Shown here: positions 33,306 to 41,926 of the stretch, piece after piece
Layout of the letters: each line of letters begins with the position of its first letter
Numbering within the stretch: the first letter of the stretch is position 1
Assembly: GCA_902765005.1 (NCBI GenBank)
Contig: CACWYB010000011.1
Span: forward strand, 34,197 to 98,196
From: an uncultured Eubacteriales bacterium
GTDB lineage: Bacteria > Bacillota > Clostridia > Christensenellales > CAG-138
Reading direction: 5' to 3'
DNA length: 64,000 nucleotides
Made by a program: the position numbers and the translations under genes
The notes under the pieces: model-generated
The model's input: only the letters and a program-made list of their open reading frames with translations
Told to the model about the DNA's origin: nothing
Databases searched by the model: none

Positions 33306-34535
33306 ATGGTCATCACCAAGGTGGACGTGTTTCATGTGCAGGATAAGCTGAACCCAGCCATACACCCGGTGCTTTGTCGGATCCACACGGACACGGGGCT
33401 TTACGGGGACGGGGAAGCGGCCATGAGCTACGGCGTCGGGTCCACAGCAGCCTTCGGCATGGTGCAAGATCTGGCGAATCTGATCATCGGCATGGATCCG
33501 CTGGAAACCGAAAAGATCTGGGACAAGATGTACCGCACCACCTTCTGGGGCCAAAATGGCGGCGGGGTTTTCTCTGCCGGCATGAGCGCCATCGACATTG
33601 CCTTATGGGACATCAAAGGCAAGTATTTCGGCGTGCCCATCCATGTGCTGCTGGGAGGCAAGCTCAACGATGATCTTCGGGTCTATGCCTCCCAAATCCA
33701 GTTCGGCTGGCGCAAAACCATGGGAGCCGTGTTTGAAACGCAGGCCTACGCGGATGCCGCCATAAGAGCCGTATCGGAAGGGTATGACGCCATCAAGGCG
33801 GACTTCTTCACCTTCCGGGACGCCCCGTCAAAGGGCGCGTTCACCGATCGGGACAGAACCTGTTATCTGCTGCCTCAAAATCTTCGTCTGGTGGTAGAAC
33901 GGGTTTCCGCTGTCCGAGAGGCTGTTGGCCCCGATGTGGACATCATCATGGAGAACCACAGCTATTTGGATGTGAATACGGCCATACAGCTGGCGGAGGC
34001 GGTGCGCCCCTATGGAATCATGTATTTTGAGGAACCCAACACCCCCGACCCGCAAACGGCCAGACTTCTGGCTAAGCGGATCAATATTCCCCTTGCCAGC
34101 GGGGAAAGGATCTATACCCGGTGGCAGTACGCCCCCTATTTCCGGGACGGGAGCCTGCAGATCGCCCAACCCGACATGGGCACCTGCGGTGGTTTTACGG
34201 AGGTAAAAAAGATCTGCGACATGGCCTACACATATGACGTGGCCATCCAGATCCATGCCTGCGGTTCGCCGCTGAGCACGGCGGCCGCCCTGCAGATGGA
34301 GGCGGCCATACCGAATTTCATCATCCATGAGCATCATCAATGCTTCCTGACGGAGAACAATATCAAGCTCTGCAAACGGGACTATCAGCCGGTCAACGGC
34401 CGGTTCAAGGTTCCGGAGTTGCCGGGACTGGGCCAAGAGCTTTCCGATTTTGTGCTGTACGATCGAGACAACGTGGATCTGGTGACAGTGGACGGATCGA
34501 AACAAAGCTGGACCATGGCGAAGGACGCCAAATAA
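33306..34535 (+). CDS. Enolase-superfamily acid-sugar dehydratase (mandelate racemase/muconate lactonizing type)
   Basis: 409-residue protein with the N-terminal capping domain and a TIM barrel. Visible are KADFF at the KxD position, metal ligands in IIMENHS, FEEPN and ASGERIYTRW, and the C-terminal IHACGSPLSTAA with the catalytic His. This pattern is that of sugar-acid dehydratases such as galactonate or mannonate dehydratases. It would remove water from an aldonate or aldarate to give a 2-keto-3-deoxy acid, which one of the PEPM-like lyases could then split. The exact substrate cannot be read from sequence. Confidence 0.82.
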   Translation: MVITKVDVFHVQDKLNPAIHPVLCRIHTDTGLYGDGEAAMSYGVGSTAAFGMVQDLANLIIGMDPLETEKIWDKMYRTTFWGQNGGGVFSAGMSAIDIALWDIKGKYFGVPIHVLLGGKLNDDLRVYASQIQFGWRKTMGAVFETQAYADAAIRAVSEGYDAIKADFFTFRDAPSKGAFTDRDRTCYLLPQNLRLVVERVSAVREAVGPDVDIIMENHSYLDVNTAIQLAEAVRPYGIMYFEEPNTPDPQTARLLAKRINIPLASGERIYTRWQYAPYFRDGSLQIAQPDMGTCGGFTEVKKICDMAYTYDVAIQIHACGSPLSTAAALQMEAAIPNFIIHEHHQCFLTENNIKLCKRDYQPVNGRFKVPELPGLGQELSDFVLYDRDNVDLVTVDGSKQSWTMAKDAK

Positions 34536-34562
34536 CCGCAAGAATAAGGAAGAATAAGGCAT

Positions 34563-35483
34563 ATGAGCATAGCAACCTTACAGTCTGTGTTAGCCCAGGG
34601 GCAGCAGTTTGCGCCGGATACCTGGGATGGTATTTCCACAAGGGCAGCGGAAAAGATGGGCTGCAAGCTGGCTCGCTTCAGCGCCCGGGCGCTGGCCCAC
34701 GCCGTGCGCGGCATCCCCGATGAAGGGGTGCTGGGCGTAGCGGAGATGGTTTGGATGGTCTCCCGGGTGGTGGAGGACAACTGCTCCATTCCGCTGATTA
34801 TCGATGTGCGCAGTGGCTTTTCCGACAATTTGCGCATCCTGCCCTATGATTTGGAACGGATCGTGAAAGCAGGGGCGGCTGCCCTGCTGCTGGATGATCG
34901 AGCCTATGGATGCGGCTCGGATTCCCCCGAGCTCACCCTTGTCTCCCGAGAGGCCTTTGCCCAAAAGGTAGCCATCGCCAAGCGTGCGGCGGAGAATACC
35001 AGCTGCATGATCCTGGCCCGCTCCTTTGCCCCGGAGGCCGAGGAGGCCGCGGCGCGCTGCCGGCTGGTCCTGCAGGCGGGAGCGGATCTGGTTGGGGCGG
35101 CCTATGCGCACACGGAGGGGGACGCAGAAACCTTGGCGGCGGCTGTTCCCGGGCCGAAGTTCTGGAACGATCTGACCGTGGCCAACGGGCAGCCGGAGGT
35201 TACGGCGGAAAGGCTCGGCGAGCTGGGATACGGCCTGGTATTCATGACCTTCCTGGAGAAGGCGGCCTGGTTCGGCGACATGGACTTCGGCATTCGCAAC
35301 TATCAAAACGGCAACACCATGTATGCGGATCTGCATGATTTCGACGGCTTGCTGCGGGATAAGGACGGCAAGCTGGTGGATTATCACGTGATCTTCAGCT
35401 ACTGGAAGAAATGGATGCCCATGGAAAAAGAATTCCAGGATCTGAGCCAGCTGGGCGAGCGGGCCTATCAGTTTAGGCAGTGA
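34563..35483 (+). CDS. PEP mutase/isocitrate lyase superfamily protein 4 (degenerate)
   Basis: 306-residue divergent paralogue. The N-terminal PCVYDC motif has become APDTWDGISTRAAE, the metal loop reads IDVRSGFSDN, the strand-4 acids LLLDDRA and the ARTDA motif LARSFA. Fold-defining spacing is kept, for example CRLVLQAGADLVG. Like protein 1 it may have lost metal-dependent catalysis or changed substrate. It starts 27 bases after the dehydratase gene. Confidence 0.7.
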   Translation: MSIATLQSVLAQGQQFAPDTWDGISTRAAEKMGCKLARFSARALAHAVRGIPDEGVLGVAEMVWMVSRVVEDNCSIPLIIDVRSGFSDNLRILPYDLERIVKAGAAALLLDDRAYGCGSDSPELTLVSREAFAQKVAIAKRAAENTSCMILARSFAPEAEEAAARCRLVLQAGADLVGAAYAHTEGDAETLAAAVPGPKFWNDLTVANGQPEVTAERLGELGYGLVFMTFLEKAAWFGDMDFGIRNYQNGNTMYADLHDFDGLLRDKDGKLVDYHVIFSYWKKWMPMEKEFQDLSQLGERAYQFRQ

Positions 35484-35496
35484 GGAGGGATTTGCT

Positions 35497-36399
35497 ATGA
35501 GAAAGAAAATCACGGCCAAGGCGCTTTTTGAAAGCGGCGAGCAGATCTTTGCCCCCTGTGTTTACGATTGCATGAGTGCCCGAGCGGCCCAAAACAGCGG
35601 CTACAAGTGCCTTATGCTCTCCGGCGGTGCCATTGCCTACAGCATGGACGGCCAGCCCGATATGGCGTTCGGCACCTTGGATGAGGTCATCACCGTGGTA
35701 GAGGCGATCACCAACGCGGTGGATATCCCCCTCATTGCCGACTTTGACGACGGATATGCCGAAAGCCCGGCTGTCATCTACCGCAACGTGAAGCGGCTGA
35801 TCCGGGCCGGCGCATCCGGCTTTACCTTGGAGGATGCCACAGGCATCCGGGGCTTTGAGCGCCGGGAGTATTATCAGGCCAACCCCCAGGAGGTGGATCC
35901 TGCCAGGATCCATCCGGAAACCGCCATCATTTCCAGGGAAGCGTGGCTCGCCCGCATCAAGGCGGCCCTGGCGGCCTGCGAGGGAACGGACTGTATTTGC
36001 ATCGCCAGGACCCATGCCAAGGGAGCCTATGGGGAGGAGGAAGCTCTGATCCGCTGTCAGTTGGCGCGGGAGCTGGGGGCCCCCATGACCATGCTGGGTG
36101 GCACGAGGACTATGGCGGACGGTCTCAAGCAGGCGGCGGTGGACAAGGGATGGAAGATGTGGCCCGATGTGACCCTCATCGACGGAAAGCCGGCCGTGGA
36201 GCTGGAGGATGTGAAGAAGCTGGGGTACAACTTCGTCACCATGCATGTGTTCGAAAAATCAGCCCTGTATGGTATGCTTAAGTATGCCCGTCAGGATTGG
36301 CGGCAGAAGAACGTGGTCTTTTCCAGCGAGTACGACATGGGCGGGCTGCTGACACAGGACCAGCTCAAAGACATCATGAGCATGGAGCGCGCCTTTTAA
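35497..36399 (+). CDS. PEP mutase/isocitrate lyase superfamily protein 5 (canonical active site)
   Basis: 300-residue enzyme with the best conserved site of the five: LMLSGGAIAYS, the metal loop IADFDDGYAE, FTLEDATG, ICIARTHAKGAYGEEEALIRC and GAPMTMLGG. This is close to 2,3-dimethylmalate lyase, oxaloacetate decarboxylase and methylisocitrate lyase-like proteins, but without the KKCGH loop of true isocitrate lyases. It is the last gene of the plus-strand cluster, 13 bases after protein 4, and is followed by a strong terminator. Confidence 0.82.
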   Translation: MRKKITAKALFESGEQIFAPCVYDCMSARAAQNSGYKCLMLSGGAIAYSMDGQPDMAFGTLDEVITVVEAITNAVDIPLIADFDDGYAESPAVIYRNVKRLIRAGASGFTLEDATGIRGFERREYYQANPQEVDPARIHPETAIISREAWLARIKAALAACEGTDCICIARTHAKGAYGEEEALIRCQLARELGAPMTMLGGTRTMADGLKQAAVDKGWKMWPDVTLIDGKPAVELEDVKKLGYNFVTMHVFEKSALYGMLKYARQDWRQKNVVFSSEYDMGGLLTQDQLKDIMSMERAF

Positions 36400-36419
36400 C
36401 CAGGCTTGGCGCGCTGAAA

Positions 36420-36452
36420 AGGGAAGTATTGCATCGGCAATACTTCCCTTTG
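36420..36452. terminator. Bidirectional terminator between PEPM cluster and cupin gene
   Basis: GGGAAGTATTGC/GCAATACTTCCC, a perfect 12-bp stem with an ATCG loop, flanked by A residues on one side and TTTG on the other, between convergent genes. Confidence 0.8.
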
Positions 36453-36482
36453 TTTCAGGATATCCGTACACGCAGAAAAGAT

Positions 36483-36833
36483 TTATTCGTACAAAATCAG
36501 CGCAATGAGCTCCAGGGGCTCGTCACCGACGCACATGACGCCGTGGCCCGTGCCGGGCGGGCAGAAGGTCACATCGCCGGCCTCGATGGTGGTGATGGTG
36601 CCGTTGTCGTTGTATTCGCCCTTGCCGCTGACCACGTAATAGATCTCGCTGTCCCCGGTGTGGATGTGGAAGCCGATGCCGTTGCCGGGCAAAACCGTGG
36701 TGTGAGCGAAGACCCGGCCCTTGCCGTTGAGCTCTTCGGGGGCGTTGATCAGGTTCCGGACGGTGATGAACCCGGGGGCGCCGAACTTGCGCTGGGGCTT
36801 TTCAATCACTCTTTCGTTGCTTCTGCGAATCAT
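36483..36833 (-). CDS. Cupin domain protein
   Basis: 116-residue single-domain cupin. Metal motif 1 is GFHIHTGDSEIYYVVSG (His, His, Glu) and motif 2 is GDVTFCPPGTGHGV (His). The start at ATG 36833 has AAAGGAGGAGC upstream on the minus strand; the longer open frame further upstream lacks a site. It may be a sugar isomerase or epimerase, or a sensor-like accessory protein of the same locus. A LacI-type site lies 18 bases upstream of its start. Confidence 0.82.
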   Translation of the reverse strand: MIRRSNERVIEKPQRKFGAPGFITVRNLINAPEELNGKGRVFAHTTVLPGNGIGFHIHTGDSEIYYVVSGKGEYNDNGTITTIEAGDVTFCPPGTGHGVMCVGDEPLELIALILYE

Positions 36834-36850
36834 GTTTTTGCTCCTCCTTT

Positions 36851-36864
36851 TGCAATCGATTACG
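36851..36864. promoter_or_regulatory. LacI-type operator candidate 3
   Basis: TGCAATCGATTACG, 12 of 14 matches to the proposed palindrome, between the cupin start and the LacI stop. Confidence 0.5.
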
Positions 36865-36936
36865 CATATTGTAGCTATATTTTCCCAGCCCTGCAAGCCA
36901 AAGCAGAAAGGAATTGCAGCGCGGGGACTGTGCGGG

Positions 36937-37944
36937 TTACGGGGCCGTGGGGAGGGTGGAGTCCCGGCGGACGATCTCCGTGCAGATGAGCATCTTCTTG
37001 CTGACCCGCTGGCCGGAGAGCAGGGCCATGATATGGCGCACGGCGGTCATGGACACGTCATAGAGCATGTTGTCCAGGGAGGTCAGGGTGGGGATGCTGA
37101 GCCGGGAAAACTGGGAGTTGTTGATGCCGATGACCTGCACGTCCTCCGGCACCCGGCGCCCCAGGTCCGCCAAAACCCGCAGGCCGATCATGGCCAGGTC
37201 GTCCTCGGAGTAGACGATGCCGTCGATATCCGGATACCGCTCCATCAGCTCCCGGGTGGCGGCGGCGATGTCCTCATGACTGTTGCCGATCTCCAGGGCG
37301 ATGGGCTCCGCCTCCGGGTAGAACCGATTCAGGCCCGCCAGGAACCCCTGCTTCTTCTGCTCGTTGCTGGGGGTGGACTGGTTCATCAAAAACACCGGCC
37401 GGCGGCAACCCGTCTCGTGGAGCAGGGCCACGCAGTCCGTGACGCCGGTCTGCTCGTCTGACACGATGCCATAGGCGTTGGGGGCGTTGAAATAGCCGTT
37501 GCAGATGACCACGGGGATGTTGGGCAGGTACAGCTGGATGGCCTCCCGCATGGTATCGGACTGGTAGATGGAGCCCATGAGAATCAGCGCTTCGATCTTT
37601 CGCTGGCTCAGCTCCTGCACGTAGTGGACCCAGTTTTCCTCGTCCCGGCCCGTGTTGTGGATCAGGCAGGAGTAGCCGTGGCCGGAGAGCTCCCGCTCGA
37701 TGTAATACACCCCCTGGGTGTGCTGGGTGGTGCGGATATCGGTGATGAGCACGCCGATCATGTGGGAGGATTGGGTGACCAGGCCCCGGGCCGCCTCGTT
37801 GGGCACATAGTTGTGCTCCGCCAGGAGCTTGAGAATCCGGGCGCGGGTCTTGGGGCTCACGTTGGCCTTGTTGTTGACCACCCGCGAGACCGTGCTTGCA
37901 GAAACATTTGCCATTTTGGCAATGTCGTATATCGTAACCTGCAT
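36937..37944 (-). CDS. LacI family transcriptional regulator
   Basis: 335-residue LacI/GalR repressor. The N-terminal helix-turn-helix TIYDIAKMANVSASTVSRVV and hinge helix NEAARGLV are canonical. A periplasmic-binding-like effector domain follows, beginning MIGVLITDIRTTQ. The start was taken at ATG 37944 behind AAAGGAGGT, not the earlier in-frame Met. Sites of the LacI type (central CG, TGCAATCGATTGCA) are found before its own gene, uxaE, the cupin gene and both arms of the 24 kb divergent promoter, suggesting one regulon. Confidence 0.92.
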   Translation of the reverse strand: MQVTIYDIAKMANVSASTVSRVVNNKANVSPKTRARILKLLAEHNYVPNEAARGLVTQSSHMIGVLITDIRTTQHTQGVYYIERELSGHGYSCLIHNTGRDEENWVHYVQELSQRKIEALILMGSIYQSDTMREAIQLYLPNIPVVICNGYFNAPNAYGIVSDEQTGVTDCVALLHETGCRRPVFLMNQSTPSNEQKKQGFLAGLNRFYPEAEPIALEIGNSHEDIAAATRELMERYPDIDGIVYSEDDLAMIGLRVLADLGRRVPEDVQVIGINNSQFSRLSIPTLTSLDNMLYDVSMTAVRHIMALLSGQRVSKKMLICTEIVRRDSTLPTAP

Positions 37945-38004
37945 AGATACCTCCTTTCCCATATATTACTATAAGGGCTTCGGCGCCGGTTGTCAACACT
38001 TGAA

Positions 38005-38018
38005 GGCAACCGATTGCA
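38005..38018. promoter_or_regulatory. LacI-type operator candidate 4 (autoregulatory)
   Basis: GGCAACCGATTGCA, 12 of 14 matches, 61 bases upstream of the LacI start codon. Confidence 0.5.
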
Positions 38019-38093
38019 GATCTAAAAATCGCTGTCCGAATGGGACGCTTTGTCTTGACATCCGGGCATAAAGCCCATATACTGACATCGAAC

Positions 38094-38107
38094 AAAAATC
38101 GATTGCA
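38094..38107. promoter_or_regulatory. LacI-type operator candidate 5, upstream of uxaE
   Basis: AAAAATCGATTGCA, 11 of 14 matches with a perfect right half, 57 bases before the uxaE start. Confidence 0.5.
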
Positions 38108-38163
38108 GGGGGCGTTTTTCCTCCGGGCCGTCGAAATGCACTATCATAAAGGAGAATTGAACG

Positions 38164-39609
38164 ATGACCGTGGATGAATTCCGTGCACTGCTTGCCAACA
38201 CCGATCTGTTCCTGTATGAGCGTTCCGTGGACCAGAGCCAGGGGACCGTGGCGGCCATGGTCCGCCGGGGCCTGGAAAAGATGGTGGCCGTGGCGGGGGA
38301 GAAGGCCGATCTTTTCGCCGGAAAGGCGGAGGGTGAGCTGAAGCTCTGCCCGCTTTCCAACGAGAACGCCCGGGCCCTCATGACCCTGTTCCCCTATACC
38401 AAGCCCGCCAGCCACAAGGGCCACGCCTTCACCATGGGCTTCGGGGATCGGCTGGGCCTGGCCAGCCCCGGCCATATCCGGGCCCTGGGCAGCCACGACA
38501 TCTATCCGGTCCTGGCCCAGCAGTCCATCCGGGAGCTGAACCTGACCCACCGGACCTTCGCGGACGTGATTTCTGCCGCCGCTTTCAATGTGTTCCAGGA
38601 GGGATACAAGAAGGGCTACGGCGCTGACGGCGATCACCTGAAGACCAAGGACGAGATCAAATATGCCTTGGAGAACGGCTGCACCATGGTCACCCTGGAC
38701 TGCTCCGAGCAGATCAACCAGCAGGCCGTCACCTTCCCCCAGGAGCAGATCGATGCCCTCTACGCCGCCTTGCCCGCCGAGATCCGCGATCACTATGAGG
38801 GCACCTACCTCAACAAGGAGCTGCCTATTCTGGGGAGCCTGAACGCCGAGGAGCTGCGCCGGATCGTCATCGTGTTCTACAAGGGCATCGATCACGCCAT
38901 CGACTGCTATCGGTATATTGACCAGATCAAGACCGTCCCCGTGGACTTTGAGCTGTCCATCGACGAGACCCTGACCATCACCACCCCCGCCGAGCACTTC
39001 GTGGTGGGGAACGAGCTCAACGCCGCAGGCATCGTGCCCATCAGCGTGGCGCCCCACTTCTCCGGGGCCTTTGAGAAGGGCATCGAGTACGCCGGGAATC
39101 TGAACGATTTTGCTCACGATTTCGTGGTCCATCAGCAGATCGCGGACCACTTCGGCTACAAGCTCTCCCTCCATTCCGGGTCCGATAAGTTCGCCGTGTT
39201 CTCCACGGTGGGCCGGGTGACCCGTGGCCATGTCCACGTGAAGACCGCGGGCACCAGCTGGCTGGAAGCCATGCGGGTGGTGGCCGAGGTGAATCCGGAG
39301 CTGTATCGGAAGGCTCACAAGTTCGCCATCGAGCACAGGCCCGAGGCGGAGAAGTATTACCATGTGTCCACCAACGTGGCGGACATCCCCAACATCGACC
39401 TGCAGAACGACGCGTACCTGCCCGAGTATCTGAACCTGCCCGCCGCCCGCCAGACCATGCACATCGCCTATGGCCTGCTGCTGGAGCAGCCCTGGTTCTC
39501 AGAGGCCTTCTTCCGCACCATGGCGGAGCATGAGGAGGACTACTACGCCGCCCTGGTCCGCCACCTGGGCAAGCATGTGAACATCCTCACTGCCAAGACG
39601 GATATCTAA
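38164..39609 (+). CDS. uxaE: Tagaturonate epimerase UxaE
   Basis: 481-residue protein of the UxaE family first defined in Thermotoga, which epimerises D-tagaturonate to D-fructuronate. Family phrases include TMGFGDRLGLASPGHI near the N-terminus, NVFQEGYKKGYGADGDHLK, and the C-terminal SLHSGSDKFAVFSTVGR. It complements UxaC and UxuB at 14-20 kb and lets galacturonate join the glucuronate branch. It lies divergent from lacI behind an operator-like site and AAAGGAGAATTGAACG. Confidence 0.88.
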   Translation: MTVDEFRALLANTDLFLYERSVDQSQGTVAAMVRRGLEKMVAVAGEKADLFAGKAEGELKLCPLSNENARALMTLFPYTKPASHKGHAFTMGFGDRLGLASPGHIRALGSHDIYPVLAQQSIRELNLTHRTFADVISAAAFNVFQEGYKKGYGADGDHLKTKDEIKYALENGCTMVTLDCSEQINQQAVTFPQEQIDALYAALPAEIRDHYEGTYLNKELPILGSLNAEELRRIVIVFYKGIDHAIDCYRYIDQIKTVPVDFELSIDETLTITTPAEHFVVGNELNAAGIVPISVAPHFSGAFEKGIEYAGNLNDFAHDFVVHQQIADHFGYKLSLHSGSDKFAVFSTVGRVTRGHVHVKTAGTSWLEAMRVVAEVNPELYRKAHKFAIEHRPEAEKYYHVSTNVADIPNIDLQNDAYLPEYLNLPAARQTMHIAYGLLLEQPWFSEAFFRTMAEHEEDYYAALVRHLGKHVNILTAKTDI

Positions 39610-39616
39610 AATAACG

Positions 39617-39720
39617 ATTATATTTTGCCGCTTTTTCTTTTCGATGAAAAGAAAAAGCTGCGCAAAAAGAAAAGCTTAGGAAGGCTAACGGATTAGTATT
39701 CCTAAGCTTTTTTTCGTTCC
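39617..39720 (+). repeat. Dispersed intergenic hairpin repeat, copy C
   Basis: Left hairpin CCGCTTTTTCTTTTC/GAAAAGAAAAAGCTGC (39627-39662) and middle hairpin AAAAGCTTAGGAA/TTCCTAAGCTTTTTTT (39668-39712). The third hairpin of copies B and D is missing. The T-run makes it a usable terminator for uxaE. Confidence 0.78.
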
Positions 39721-39787
39721 CGAGGTGCTGCTGCATATCATTTTTTTGAAGAATAGGGGCGAAGATCCCAATCCTTCCGCTCTGCGA

Positions 39788-39816
39788 TTGACAGGGGCGG
39801 GGCGGGCCGCTATACT
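39788..39816 (+). promoter_or_regulatory. Promoter of acyltransferase/radC genes
   Basis: TTGACA (39788-39793), a 17-base spacer and TATACT (39811-39816), 45 bases before the start codon. Confidence 0.75.
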
Positions 39817-39860
39817 CTTGTGCATAGGGAAATATAACGAAACGTTGGCGGAGGAACAAG

Positions 39861-41135
39861 ATGCTGGAGGATGTGAAACGCTTTGACATGCAGCGGCCGC
39901 CCATGCGGCAGCACCTGCTCCCCTTAGCCTGGCTGTTGGCAGCCGGAACGTTGATCCCCCATAAAAACAAGCTGACGAAGGTGAACATGGAGGGCATCCA
40001 GCCCCCCTATCTGCTGCTGTGCAACCACAACGCCTTCATGGATTTTTCCGTGGCCACCCGGGCCCTGTTTCCCCATCGGGCCAACTACGTGGTGGCCATC
40101 GACGGCTTCATCCGGCGGGAGTGGCTCCTCCGGCTCATCGGCTGCATCTGCAAGCGCAAATTCACCCGGGACATCACCCTTATCCGCCAGCTCAAGCGGG
40201 TGGTGGACCGGGGCGACATCCCCGTGCTGTATCCCGAGGCCCGCTACTCCCTGTGCGGCACCACGGCGGTGCTGCCGGAATCCCTGGGCAAGCTCTGCAA
40301 GCTTTTGAAGGTGCCGGTGGTCACCCTCATCTGCCACGGCCACCATGTGAACGCCCCCTTCTGGAACCTGGCGCAGAGGAAGGTGAAGCCAACCGAAGCG
40401 GAAATGACCTGCCTTTTCACCCGGGAGCAGCTGGAGAAGGCCACGGTGGCGGAGGTCAACGCCGCCATCGAGGCCGCCTTCCGATACGACGATTTCGCCT
40501 GGCAAAAGCAGAAGGGCATCCGGACCCCCTATGCAAAGCGAGCGGAGGGCCTGGAGAAGGTCCTCTATCAGTGCCCCCATTGCCGGACGGAGTTTCGGAT
40601 GCGCACCGAGGGCACCCGCCTCTTCTGCGACAGTTGCGGCAGGGTCTGGCAGATGACGGAGCTGGGGGAGCTGCAGGCGGAGGAGGGGGAGACGATCTTC
40701 GCCCACATTCCCGACTGGTACGAGTGGGAGCGTGCAAACGTAAGGGCGGAGGTGGCGGCCGGGACCTACGGCTTTAGCTGCCAGGCCCGGGTGGACGCCC
40801 TGCCCAACGCAAAGGGGTATATTGACCTGGGCATGGCCAGCTTCACCCACGACATGACCGGCTTCACCGTGGAGGGCGCCTATAAGGGGGAGAGCTACCG
40901 GGTGCACATCCCCGCCGCCTCCCAGTATTCCGTCCACATCGAGTATGAGTACCTGGGTAAATTCGGGGACTGCGTGGACCTGAACACGGACCGGGATACC
41001 CTCTACTGCTATCCCAAGGACTGCCTGTTCGCCGTGACCAAGATGGCCCTTGCCACGGAGGAGCTGTATCAGCACTACGAGCGCCTGCGCAAGGCCTCCT
41101 TGGGCGAATCGGACCGGAGGGAGGCGCTGGCATGA
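39861..41135 (+). CDS. PlsC-like lysophospholipid acyltransferase with zinc ribbon
   Basis: 424-residue protein. The acyltransferase motif HX4D is His56-Asp61 (NHNAFMD). Motif III appears as VLYPEARYS in place of FPEGxRS, and CHGHHVNAPF follows. After residue about 240 come two CxxC pairs (CPHC, CDSC), a zinc ribbon, then a beta-rich domain of about 130 residues that is uncommon for PlsC. It probably acylates lysophosphatidic acid or a related lipid at the membrane. It overlaps radC by four bases. Confidence 0.82.
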   Translation: MLEDVKRFDMQRPPMRQHLLPLAWLLAAGTLIPHKNKLTKVNMEGIQPPYLLLCNHNAFMDFSVATRALFPHRANYVVAIDGFIRREWLLRLIGCICKRKFTRDITLIRQLKRVVDRGDIPVLYPEARYSLCGTTAVLPESLGKLCKLLKVPVVTLICHGHHVNAPFWNLAQRKVKPTEAEMTCLFTREQLEKATVAEVNAAIEAAFRYDDFAWQKQKGIRTPYAKRAEGLEKVLYQCPHCRTEFRMRTEGTRLFCDSCGRVWQMTELGELQAEEGETIFAHIPDWYEWERANVRAEVAAGTYGFSCQARVDALPNAKGYIDLGMASFTHDMTGFTVEGAYKGESYRVHIPAASQYSVHIEYEYLGKFGDCVDLNTDRDTLYCYPKDCLFAVTKMALATEELYQHYERLRKASLGESDRREALA

Positions 41136-41926
41136 ACGAGCACGCGGGGCACCGGCAGCGGCTGAGGGAAACCTATCTCAAGAAGGGCGTGGAGGGCATG
41201 GCCGACCACCAGGTGCTGGAACTGCTGCTCACCTACGCCCAGCCTCGGGGGGACGTGAATCCCCTGGCCCACCGGCTGCTGGATCGGTTCGATTCCCTGG
41301 AAGGGGTCCTCACCGCCCGGCCGGAGGAGCTGATGCAGGTGCAGGGGGTGGGGGAGCAGATCGCTGTCTTTTTGAGCCTCATCGGCGAGGTGGACAGGCG
41401 AACCCTGCTGCAGCGGCTGTCCGGCGGGCAGAAGCGGCAGCCCATCCTTTCCACTCCGGCCGCCCTGGGCGGATACATGCTGGCTCTCTCCCTGCAGGAC
41501 CGGTATGAAACGCTGCGGGTGCTGTGCCTGAACCGAAAGTTCGGCCTCATCCACCAGGCCGTCGTGGCCTCCGGCTCCCTGACGGAGGTGCTGGCGGACC
41601 CCCGGCCCATCCTGGAAACGGCCATCGCTCACAAGGCCTGCTTCCTGGCCGTGGCCCACAACCACCCCTCGGGGGACGTGACCCCCTCCCGGGAGGATGA
41701 GGCGGCGGCGGCCCGGATCGAGGCGGCCGCCGAGACCGTGGGCATCGGCGTGGTGGACCAGCTCATCCTGGGCCGGGGCGCGGTGTACAGCCTGCGCAGC
41801 GGCCGGGTGCTGGTGTTCTCCGGGACGGACCTGGTCATGGATCAGACCCTGGACGCCTACCGGGAGACCCTGGTCACATCTTCGTCTTTGGCCGAGCCAG
41901 CAGGGCAAACAGATACCCGAATATGA
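41132..41926 (+). CDS. radC: RadC family JAB-domain protein
   Basis: 264-residue RadC. The N-terminal UPF0758 helix-hairpin-helix region (QVLELLLTYAQP...GVGEQIAVFL) is followed by a JAB/MPN metalloprotease-like domain with the zinc motif HNHPSGDVTPSREDE. The 3' end runs 53 bases into the oppositely oriented spoVAE gene, and the last 25 residues or so do not look like the usual RadC C-terminus. Its function in DNA metabolism is still unsettled for the family. Confidence 0.88.
   Translation: MNEHAGHRQRLRETYLKKGVEGMADHQVLELLLTYAQPRGDVNPLAHRLLDRFDSLEGVLTARPEELMQVQGVGEQIAVFLSLIGEVDRRTLLQRLSGGQKRQPILSTPAALGGYMLALSLQDRYETLRVLCLNRKFGLIHQAVVASGSLTEVLADPRPILETAIAHKACFLAVAHNHPSGDVTPSREDEAAAARIEAAAETVGIGVVDQLILGRGAVYSLRSGRVLVFSGTDLVMDQTLDAYRETLVTSSSLAEPAGQTDTRI

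Noticed and set aside
33306-34535. Naming the enolase-superfamily protein as mannonate dehydratase to fill the UxuA gap
   Set aside because: The acid-sugar dehydratase signature is clear but substrate specificity cannot be read; it stays an alternative that would weaken the gluconate-route hypothesis.
35497-36399. Calling the PEPM-like proteins isocitrate lyases of the glyoxylate cycle
   Set aside because: None has the KKCGH catalytic loop, no malate synthase is nearby, and the length (about 300 residues) fits the PEP mutase/dimethylmalate lyase branch.
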